From Clostridia bacterium (GTDB taxonomy: Bacteria > Bacillota > Clostridia > DSM-8532): a stretch of DNA of 5,565 nucleotides. The first letter of the stretch is position 1. Every line of letters begins with the position of its first letter. The translations under genes were made by a program, and so were the position numbers. Positions 1 through 4,951 of the stretch are shown here, piece after piece. The stretch lies in contig JAOABT010000089.1 of NCBI GenBank assembly GCA_026418215.1, positions 1 through 5,565 of the forward strand, given 5' to 3'. The notes beneath the pieces are model-generated. The model ran no database searches, was not told where the DNA came from, and saw only the letters and a list, made by a program, of their open reading frames with translations.

Positions 1-789
1 GGCTATATAACGGGCCTGTTGTTCCGCTGTAAGCGCTTTTTCATTCATGTTGCAGCTGTAGGTGTAAGCCATGATGCCAACCTTGATGCCGTTTAAGTCC
101 TTGATCCTGTAACGAGGCTCCTCACCGTCGTATGCACCAATAACCTCGAGCCCGGCTTTTCTGATGTTCTGACGCGTTTCAAGCATACCTTTGACTTTTC
201 GGTCAAGCTGGTGATTGTTGGAGTTGTTTACAATGTCGAAGCCTACGCCTTTAAAGGCATTAAAAATCTCGGGCGGGCAATTGAACATGGGATAGCCTGT
301 ATAATCCTTCCTGCTGTTGGTCGCGGCGCTCTCAAAGCTGATGAGCGACAAATCGGCAGGCCCGGTAAAGGGCTTCAGCGCCTCAAAAACTTGAGAAAAG
401 TCATACTTGTCCTGACCCTTAACATGGGCAGATTCTTGAAAAGCCTTATGTAAAACACAATCACCCGCTGAAACCAATGTAGCTGTTAGAGGAGTGGGTG
501 CTGGAGTCGGAGTGGTAGGAGGCGAAGCAGAGGCTGATGGTGAGGAAGAATTAGACGGTGAAGCGGATTCAGAGGGTGTGGGAGAATTAGCCGCTGAAGG
601 TAAGGTCGCCGAAGATGCCGACGGAGCCATCGAGCCTGTTGGCACACTGTCAGCTGCACCAGGGTGCCCAATGAGTGCATGCTTACCAAGCATGCCTTTA
701 TAGACAAACAGGTTTATTAGGGCTAGTATCAACAGCACCAAAACGGCAGAATATAGATAAATAAACTTCTTATGAAACCCTTTTTTCAA
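1..789 (-). CDS. CapA (PGA_cap) family membrane-anchored protein, 3' end cut by window edge
   Basis: The reading frame is open from position 810 to the left edge; 263 codons remain from the preferred TTG start at 789, and the C-terminus is missing. Residues 9-30 form one hydrophobic segment (FIYLYSAVLVLLILALINLF) after a Lys-rich N-terminus, which reads as a signal anchor. Residues 43-100 are a Ser/Pro/Thr/Ala-rich linker. From about residue 103 the CapA-type fold begins: SAGDCVLHKAF (107-117) with the family's GD and a following His, ISFES (150-154) in place of the usual NLE strand, YPMFNCPPE (166-174), then FDIVNNSNNHQLD (184-196), matching the family's NNH..D metal-site motif. The family is metallophosphatase-like and was named for poly-gamma-glutamate capsule synthesis, but most members have no tested substrate. 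No capB or capC is visible, so a capsule role is not shown. The catalytic domain would lie outside the membrane. The gene is divergent from trmFO and has its own promoter. The family call is firm; the function is not. Confidence 0.88.
   Translation of the reverse strand, partial: MKKGFHKKFIYLYSAVLVLLILALINLFVYKGMLGKHALIGHPGAADSVPTGSMAPSASSATLPSAANSPTPSESASPSNSSSPSASASPPTTPTPAPTPLTATLVSAGDCVLHKAFQESAHVKGQDKYDFSQVFEALKPFTGPADLSLISFESAATNSRKDYTGYPMFNCPPEIFNAFKGVGFDIVNNSNNHQLDRKVKGMLETRQNIRKAGLEVIGAYDGEEPRYRIKDLNGIKVGIMAYTYSCNMNEKALTAEQQARYIA
490..663 (-). repeat. Low-complexity Ser/Pro/Thr/Ala-rich linker within the CapA-like protein
   Basis: This stretch encodes residues 43-100 of the CapA-like protein. 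It is built almost only from Ser, Pro, Ala and Thr, with loose repeats of the form S-P-S-x-S and a final PTTPTPAPTP segment. It joins the membrane anchor to the globular domain. Such linkers often span or attach to cell wall, and Ser/Thr-Pro stretches may be glycosylated; both are inferences here. The bias also keeps other frames open on both strands, producing spurious ORFs. The degenerate codon-level repeats are prone to length change by slippage. Confidence 0.8.
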
Positions 790-796
790 GCTTTCA

Positions 797-801
797 CCCT
801 C
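797..801 (-). promoter_or_regulatory. Ribosome binding site that fixes the TTG start of the capA-like gene
   Basis: On the minus strand GAGGG lies 7 nt upstream of the TTG at 789-787, a good Shine-Dalgarno spacing. The only upstream alternative in frame, ATG at 810-808, has no comparable site. It also lies at or before the transcription start predicted from the promoter at 814-842. TTG is therefore preferred; using ATG would add only seven residues (MRKEGES). Confidence 0.6.
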
Positions 802-813
802 TTTTCTCATGCC

Positions 814-842
814 ATTCTATCATTTTGAAGGGCATCACTCAA
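814..842 (-). promoter_or_regulatory. Sigma-70/sigma-A type promoter for the capA-like gene
   Basis: Read on the minus strand, TTGAGT (842-837) is followed after 17 bp by TAGAAT (819-814). This is 4 of 6 and 5 of 6 matches to TTGACA and TATAAT at ideal spacing. Transcription would begin near 807, giving a short leader of about 18 nt before the TTG start. No operator-like repeat is seen over it. Confidence 0.6.
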
Positions 843-946
843 GAACAGAAATGGTTTTATGTTATTGAATACTTCTGCATGATGCTTAAGGGGGTGTGGG
901 TTCCTAGCAATCAATTCTTGGTAAAATACCTGGCCTTATAAAATGA

Positions 947-975
947 TTGATGAAAATTTATACTAAGGGTAAAAT
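947..975 (+). promoter_or_regulatory. Probable promoter for trmFO
   Basis: TTGATG (947-952) and TAAAAT (970-975) are 17 bp apart and would start transcription near 982, leaving a leader of about 26 nt. A second possibility overlaps it: TTATAA (936-941), 17 bp, then TATACT (959-964), starting near 971. The two differ in an important way, because only the second would place the whole 970-995 inverted repeat, apart from its outermost base, in the mRNA. The sequence alone does not decide between them. Confidence 0.45.
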
Positions 976-995
976 AAGAGACAATTCTTATTTTA
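970..995 (+). repeat. 10-bp perfect inverted repeat at the trmFO promoter/leader
   Basis: TAAAATAAGA (970-979) is the exact reverse complement of TCTTATTTTA (986-995), separated by the 6 nt GACAAT. The left arm coincides with the candidate -10 box TAAAAT, and the right arm runs into the trmFO Shine-Dalgarno AAGGAG (995-1000). It could be a binding site for a dimeric regulator, or an AT-rich hairpin at the 5' end of the mRNA if transcription starts near 971. There is no G+C-rich stem followed by a T run, so it is not a terminator. Confidence 0.6.
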
Positions 996-1007
996 AGGAG
1001 TCGACTC

Positions 1008-2309
1008 ATGCACGAAGGACCAGTTTATGTCATCGGAGCCGGCCTTGCAGGCTGTGAAGCAGCTTGGCAGATCGTCCGTCAGGGTATTCCCGTGAAATTA
1101 TTTGAAATGAAACCGGTTAAAAAAACGCCCGCACACCATATGGATACTTATGCTGAGCTTGTGTGCAGCAATTCTCTGAGATCGGATATGCTTGAAAATG
1201 CTGTTGGGCTACTCAAACAGGAGTTAAGAGAATTAGGTTCCCTTATTATGGCATGCGCGGATGAAACGCGTGTTCCTGCAGGCGGTGCGCTGGCTGTTGA
1301 TCGTACGGCTTTCACACAGCTCATCACAGAGAAGATTCATAAAAACCCACTCATTGAAGTGGTTCACGAGGAAGTTACGACGTTAAGTCAGGACGTCATT
1401 ACAGTTGTAGCTTCAGGACCTTTAACCTCTGACCCTTTGGCAGAGACGATAAAAAACCTTATTGGAGAGGATGGCCTCTATTTCTTTGATGCTGCCGCTC
1501 CAATCGTGAGGTATGACACTATCAACCAGGATATCGTCTTTAAAGCCTCGCGCTATGGAAAGGGAGAGGCCGACTATATCAATTGTCCCATGGATAAAAG
1601 TCAATACGATGCGTTCTATGAGGCCTTGATAAATGCTGAAACAGCCGAGCTGAAGGACTTTGAGGACAATCGTGTCTTTGAGGGCTGCATGCCCATTGAG
1701 ACCATGGCTAAAAGGGGTTATGAAACCATGCGCTTCGGGCCTTTAAAGCCTGTCGGGCTCGTCGATCCCAAAACAGGCAAGGAGCCCTACGCCGTTGTAC
1801 AGTTAAGACAAGATAATTCAGCGGCTACCCTTTATAATATTGTAGGTTTCCAAACTCATTTGAAATGGGGCGAGCAGAAGAGAGTATTCTCCTTAATTCC
1901 CGGCCTTGAAAACGCCGAATTTGAGCGCTACGGCGTTATGCACCGCAATACCTTCATGAACTCTCCAGCGATTCTTGATGCAACCTATCGTATGAAAAAG
2001 CAGCCCAATCTCTTCTTTGCGGGCCAAATGACAGGTGTCGAGGGTTACGTGGAGTCTACGAGCTCCGGCTTTGTGGCGGGCACCAACGCAGCTCTTCTTT
2101 TGAAAGGTGAGGCTCCTAAGCTTTTCCCCGGAAATACAGCGATAGGCGCGCTTGCACGCTACATTTCAAGCCCTGTCACAGGTAAATTCCAGCCCATGAA
2201 CGTTAATTTTGGTATTATGGATGCTTTGAAGGAAAAGGTGAGAGGCAAGAAGGAAAAGAATCACCGCTTGGCTGAAATTTCTCTGGAAACGATCAGAGCT
2301 TTGAAATAA
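1008..2309 (+). CDS. trmFO: TrmFO: methylenetetrahydrofolate-dependent tRNA (uracil-54-C5)-methyltransferase
   Basis: This cytosolic flavoenzyme makes 5-methyluridine (ribothymidine) at position 54 of the tRNA T-loop, taking carbon from methylenetetrahydrofolate and reducing it through FAD with NAD(P)H. The 433 residues match the usual family length of about 435. Residues 8-21 ([14 protein letters not shown]) are the N-terminal FAD-binding Rossmann motif. CSNSLRSD (53-60) carries the conserved Cys53, and FEGCMPIE (224-231) carries Cys227; these correspond to the two functional cysteines described for the Bacillus enzyme. [14 protein letters not shown] (about 337-350) is the C-terminal flavin-binding segment, and PMNVNFGIM near residue 400 is a family signature. 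The ATG start is supported by AAGGAG at 995-1000, 7 nt upstream. No other gene follows closely, so it seems monocistronic, unlike the topA-trmFO-xerC arrangement of Bacillus. All key residues are present. Confidence 0.97.
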   Translation: MHEGPVYVIGAGLAGCEAAWQIVRQGIPVKLFEMKPVKKTPAHHMDTYAELVCSNSLRSDMLENAVGLLKQELRELGSLIMACADETRVPAGGALAVDRTAFTQLITEKIHKNPLIEVVHEEVTTLSQDVITVVASGPLTSDPLAETIKNLIGEDGLYFFDAAAPIVRYDTINQDIVFKASRYGKGEADYINCPMDKSQYDAFYEALINAETAELKDFEDNRVFEGCMPIETMAKRGYETMRFGPLKPVGLVDPKTGKEPYAVVQLRQDNSAATLYNIVGFQTHLKWGEQKRVFSLIPGLENAEFERYGVMHRNTFMNSPAILDATYRMKKQPNLFFAGQMTGVEGYVESTSSGFVAGTNAALLLKGEAPKLFPGNTAIGALARYISSPVTGKFQPMNVNFGIMDALKEKVRGKKEKNHRLAEISLETIRALK

Positions 2310-2342
2310 ACTATTTAGATGCATGCTACGAACACCATGATA

Positions 2343-2386
2343 GGGGTCAGACCCGCGTTGTACACATTAACGTGTGGGTCAAGCCC
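2343..2386 (+). repeat. REP-like imperfect hairpin element after trmFO
   Basis: GGGGTCAGACCC (2343-2354) and GGGTCAAGCCC (2376-2386) form the arms of one imperfect hairpin: GACCC (2350-2354) pairs with GGGTC (2376-2380), then a 2x2 mismatch, then GGGT (2344-2347) pairs with GCCC (2383-2386) including one G-T wobble. Above a 7-nt bulge (2355-2361), ACAC (2362-2365) pairs with GTGT (2372-2375) around an ATTAAC loop. GGGGTCAGACCC-type arms recall intergenic REP/BIME-like repeats seen in many bacteria and often linked to REP-associated Y1 transposases. Only one copy is in the window and no transposase is nearby. The rest of the 2310-2537 gap contains no gene I can support. Confidence 0.5.
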
Positions 2387-2537
2387 AATTACATAAATAT
2401 GATCATGCCTGAGTTATGAAAAAAGCCTGTGCCTAACCCATGCGCGGGAATGAAAGATACGAACGAGCCTACCCATCCATTAAGAGCCCTATGATTAAAT
2501 ATTAAATCTAGCAGCAAACAACTGAAAGGAGAAAAGA

Positions 2538-3509
2538 ATGAAAAAGCTTGGACTAAAATATTTAGTTCCGATTATCCTTGTCATTATCGTAATCTGGCTT
2601 TTGACGGGATTTTACACGCTTAAGACCGACGGCGGAGAAAGAGCTGTTTTAACCCAGTTCGGACGGTATGTCAGAACCATCGAGGAGGCCGGCCTGAAAT
2701 GGCATATTCCGGCGCCTATTCAAAATGTTGAAATTGTAAAATGTGACGTCATACGAACCCTTGAGCTGGGCTACCGAACCCAGCAGGTAGGGAACACCGT
2801 GCAGAATTCTACATATGCTTCGATCCCTGAGGAGTCTCTCATGATTACGGGAGACGAAAACCTCGTACATACGGAATCGGTCATTCAATTCAAAATCACC
2901 AATGTCAAGGATTATGTTTTCAAGGTGGATATGGCGCTAGAAACCCTTAAGATTGCGGCTGAATCCTCAGTTCGTCGTGTCGTGGCCAATCACCTCCTGA
3001 ACGATGTTCTTACTGACCAGAAGGATGTCATTCAGAGCGAAATCCGTGAGGATCTTCAAAAAATCTGTGATGAATACAAGCTGGGTATCGATATCACAAA
3101 GGTTGCGCTCCAAGCCGTTTATGCTCCGCCTGAGGTTGAAGATGCCTTCGACGATGTTATCAAGGCGCGCGAAGATATGAACCGCTTCATCAATGAAGCT
3201 CAAAAGCAGGCCAATGAAATCGTACCGGCCGCTGAGGCAAAGGCGCAGGAAATCATGAACCAGGCTAATGCTTACAAGGAAAAGCGCATTGCCGAAGCGA
3301 AGGGTGATGTTGAAAACTTTAAGCAGGTTTATGCTAAGTACATTCTCGGGCCTCAGGTCACACGCACCCGTATGTATCTGGAAACCATGCAGGAGATTCT
3401 GCCCAAGGCCAAGATCTACTTTATGAACGACAATGGGGATACACTCCGCTTCCTGCCTATTGGGAACGATAACCAGAAAACGACAACAGAAGCGGCAATA
3501 GGCCAGTAA
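2538..3509 (+). CDS. hflK: HflK: SPFH/band-7 membrane protein, FtsH protease modulator
   Basis: HflK pairs with HflC in a large membrane-anchored assembly that, in Escherichia coli, encloses the FtsH AAA protease and controls its access to membrane substrates. Of 323 residues, 8-26 form one transmembrane helix after a short Lys-containing N-terminus; the SPFH domain follows from about 30 (GGERAVLTQFGRYVR at 32-46, GLKWHIPAPIQNVE at 52-65). PPEVEDAFDDVIKARED (197-213) and VTRTRMYLETMQEIL (274-288) are HflK hallmarks that separate it from HflC and from stomatins. Residues 214-265 are an Ala/Glu/Gln-rich helical, coiled-coil region. Proteobacterial HflK is longer (about 420 residues) and has a Gly-rich cytosolic N-terminus that is absent here. 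AAAGGAG (2525-2531), 6 nt before ATG, supports the start. The gene is first in a two-gene operon with hflC; ftsH itself is not in the window. Confidence 0.95.
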   Translation: MKKLGLKYLVPIILVIIVIWLLTGFYTLKTDGGERAVLTQFGRYVRTIEEAGLKWHIPAPIQNVEIVKCDVIRTLELGYRTQQVGNTVQNSTYASIPEESLMITGDENLVHTESVIQFKITNVKDYVFKVDMALETLKIAAESSVRRVVANHLLNDVLTDQKDVIQSEIREDLQKICDEYKLGIDITKVALQAVYAPPEVEDAFDDVIKAREDMNRFINEAQKQANEIVPAAEAKAQEIMNQANAYKEKRIAEAKGDVENFKQVYAKYILGPQVTRTRMYLETMQEILPKAKIYFMNDNGDTLRFLPIGNDNQKTTTEAAIGQ

Positions 3510-3510
3510 C

Positions 3511-3520
3511 AGGAGGAGGT
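3511..3520 (+). promoter_or_regulatory. Very strong ribosome binding site of hflC
   Basis: AGGAGGAGGT occupies most of the 17-nt gap between the hflK stop codon (3507-3509) and the hflC ATG (3527), ending 6 nt before it. It is close to a full anti-16S complement, stronger than the AAAGGAG of hflK. With no promoter or terminator room in the gap, it supports co-transcription and independent, efficient initiation on hflC. Confidence 0.85.
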
Positions 3521-3526
3521 TAAGTT

Positions 3527-4546
3527 ATGGAGTCTATTAATCATGAATTCCAGCAGCAATATCAATCTCAGAATAAAAAGCCCATCAAGCTGAGTGGACA
3601 GAACCTTAAGGATTTATTCAAAAGCTTGGGTGCCATTCTCATCCTTCTCATCGTAGCCTTGATTGTACTCAACTCCTTTATGTTTACAGTCGGCGAGCGT
3701 GAACAGGTTGTTATCACCCAGTTTGACAAGATTGTCCGGGTTATCGTTGATAATATCAACGATCCGACCGTTAAAGCCCTTAAAAATAACCCTCGTTTTG
3801 CAGATGTAACCATCGAGCAGGGGAAGGGCTTATTCTTCAAGATACCGCTGATCCAGAAAGCGGAGCATTTCTCCAACCAGCTTCTGACATATGATACTCA
3901 GGCCGAGGAGGTCTTCACCAAGGATAAGAAGAAAATCCTTCTTGATAACTTTGCCCAGTGGAAGATCGACAATCCCGCCACCTTCATGGTCAGTATCGGA
4001 AGCAAGGATGCTGCGCATCAGAGAATTGACGAGTTCATCTATTCAAAGATGCGGGAAGAGATCGGTAAGATCGACGCCCACATGCTCATAGCCGATAAAA
4101 CCTACATAATGACCATGCTTCAATCGGTCGAGGATTATGTAAACAGCCAGCTGGAGCCCCTTGGTATCAAGGTCATGGATATCCGCATTAAAAGGACTGA
4201 GTTCCCTGATGAAACCAAGCCCAGCATCTATGATCAGATGCGGTCCGAGAGACAGGCTGTTGCTACCAAATATCGCGCAGATGGGCAAAAGCAAGCCAGA
4301 ACCATCCGCGCGGAGGCTGAGAAAAATGCAACAGTAATAGAAGCTCAGGCCTATGAACAGGCTCAGAAGCTAAAGGGTGAGGGCGATGCCGAAGCACTCA
4401 AGATTTATGCGGAAGCCTATAACGTGGACCCTGAGTTTTACGATTTTTGGAAGACACTTCAAACCTACAGAGCTGTTTTCAATGAGGACACAACCATCAT
4501 CATCAGCCCTGATTCCGAGTTTGCAAAATATATCTACCGGAAATAA
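3527..4546 (+). CDS. hflC: HflC: SPFH/band-7 membrane protein, partner of HflK
   Basis: This is the second subunit of the HflK-HflC assembly that modulates FtsH. The 339 residues begin with a 33-residue polar, Gln/Asn/Lys-rich segment, then one transmembrane helix (34-53) and the SPFH domain (VGEREQVVITQFDKIVRV at 55-72, GLFFKIPLIQKAE at 101-113). MRSERQAVATKYRADG (238-253) starts the Ala/Glu/Lys-rich helical region. GEGDAEALKIYAEAY (284-298), DPEFYDFWKTLQTYR (301-315) and SPDSEFAKYI (327-336) are the characteristic HflC C-terminal signatures. Residues 73-96 look like an insertion relative to the E. coli protein, falling between the first SPFH strand and the GLFFKIP segment. The polar N-terminus is also longer than in E. 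coli HflC, where the membrane helix is nearly at the start. The gene follows hflK by 17 nt and is surely in the same operon. No frame damage is seen. Confidence 0.95.
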   Translation: MESINHEFQQQYQSQNKKPIKLSGQNLKDLFKSLGAILILLIVALIVLNSFMFTVGEREQVVITQFDKIVRVIVDNINDPTVKALKNNPRFADVTIEQGKGLFFKIPLIQKAEHFSNQLLTYDTQAEEVFTKDKKKILLDNFAQWKIDNPATFMVSIGSKDAAHQRIDEFIYSKMREEIGKIDAHMLIADKTYIMTMLQSVEDYVNSQLEPLGIKVMDIRIKRTEFPDETKPSIYDQMRSERQAVATKYRADGQKQARTIRAEAEKNATVIEAQAYEQAQKLKGEGDAEALKIYAEAYNVDPEFYDFWKTLQTYRAVFNEDTTIIISPDSEFAKYIYRK

Positions 4547-4555
4547 TCCCACATA

Positions 4556-4600
4556 GGGCCATTTCTCGTATCTCAAAAGCCAAGCCAAGTGAAATGGCCC
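4556..4600. repeat. 10-bp perfect inverted repeat just after hflC
   Basis: GGGCCATTTC (4556-4565) is the exact reverse complement of GAAATGGCCC (4591-4600), with a 25-nt spacer, starting 10 nt after the hflC stop codon. The stem is strong (six G-C pairs), but it is followed by CCAAAAGC rather than a T run, so it is not a standard intrinsic terminator in the plus direction. It may act as a 3'-end mRNA stabiliser or belong to a repeat family. Confidence 0.6.
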
Positions 4601-4630
4601 CCAAAAGCAATATTTAATCAAGCAGCCGAT

Positions 4631-4675
4631 AGGGCTTGCTGTCTGTGAAGAACGGGTGGCAAGCCCTTTAAATTT
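4631..4675 (+). terminator. Possible weak intrinsic terminator of the hflKC operon
   Basis: AGGGCTTGC (4631-4639) pairs perfectly with GCAAGCCCT (4659-4667) around a 19-nt loop, and the stem is followed by an interrupted T tract, TTTAAATTT (4667-4675). The large loop and broken T run make it weaker than a standard terminator. An alternative pairing, TGCTGTCT (4637-4644) with AGACAGCA (4682-4689), would compete with it, though an 8-bp match in a gap this size can occur by chance. Confidence 0.35.
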
Positions 4676-4741
4676 CCCTTGAGACAGCAGCAAATTCACA
4701 GCGCATTGAAAGTATGGATATCTGGACTTACAAGGTGTGTC

Positions 4742-4770
4742 TTGACCAAGGTTATCAATCAGCATAAATA
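4742..4770 (+). promoter_or_regulatory. Candidate promoter upstream of the membrane fusion protein gene
   Basis: TTGACC (4742-4747) matches five of six -35 bases. At 17 bp lies TAAATA (4765-4770), a poor -10; AATAAT (4767-4772) is a better -10 but at 19 bp. Transcription would start near 4778, giving a leader of roughly 170 nt that contains the 4792-4831 stem-loop. No better pair was found nearer the gene, although TGTAAT (4845-4850) is a good isolated -10 without a -35. Confidence 0.3.
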
Positions 4771-4791
4771 ATCGCGGCTGAAAGAGCAGGA

Positions 4792-4831
4792 GCGTAAAAG
4801 CCTTAATTCCTGTTGTCGTGTGCTTTCACGC
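4792..4831 (+). repeat. Stem-loop in the presumed leader of the membrane fusion protein gene
   Basis: GCGTAAAAGC (4792-4801) pairs with GCTTTCACGC (4822-4831) at nine of ten positions (4796/4827 mismatched) around a 20-nt loop. It lies about 120 nt before the start codon and downstream of the candidate promoter, so it may be part of a structured 5' leader. It matches no riboswitch class I recognise. Confidence 0.4.
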
Positions 4832-4951
4832 ATCGTTACTGAATTGTAATAAATTTTTGTGATCATTCAAGATTAAAGTCTCCTTCAAAACTCAATACTT
4901 AATGTATGCGCATTTTCAGCTGCGACTATTGTGAGTGAGAGGGTTGATAGG

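Larger units (their letters stand above)
4547..4951. other. 405-bp non-coding gap between hflC and the membrane fusion protein gene
   Basis: No coding frame on either strand has both a ribosome binding site and a protein-like composition. The gap carries three inverted repeats (4556-4600, 4631-4667, 4792-4831) and a candidate promoter (4742-4770). Its 3' part (4835-4920) is AT-rich, as expected of promoter or leader DNA. It may hold the 3' end of the hflKC transcript followed by a long leader of the downstream gene, or a small RNA; neither is proven. Confidence 0.5.

Noticed and set aside
211..453. 80-codon plus-strand frame opposite the CapA-like domain
   Set aside because: It is antisense to clearly conserved CapA motifs and has no ribosome binding site.
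486..707. Overlapping open frames on both strands (minus 486-707, plus 494-703)
   Set aside because: They are by-products of the Ser/Pro/Thr-rich codon bias in the CapA-like linker. Their products are low-complexity and have no supported start.
2343..2386. Hairpin after trmFO as an intrinsic terminator
   Set aside because: The stem is interrupted by mismatches and a 7-nt bulge and is followed by AAGCCCAATTACAT without a T run, so a repeat element is the better reading.
2490..2495. TATGAT as -10 box of an hflK promoter
   Set aside because: It is a good -10 match 42 nt before the hflK ATG, but no acceptable -35 lies 16-18 bp upstream. A promoter is expected here, yet this one is not supported well enough to list.
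4370..4765. 131-codon open frame on the minus strand overlapping the hflC 3' end and the following gap
   Set aside because: Half of it is antisense to hflC, there is no ribosome binding site before its ATG at 4765, and it crosses both hairpins; the protein resembles no family I know.
4931..4951. In-frame GTG at 4931 as the start of the membrane fusion protein
   Set aside because: It would add VSERVDR before the signal peptide and lacks a ribosome binding site; its first codons contain the AGAGGG that serves the ATG at 4952.
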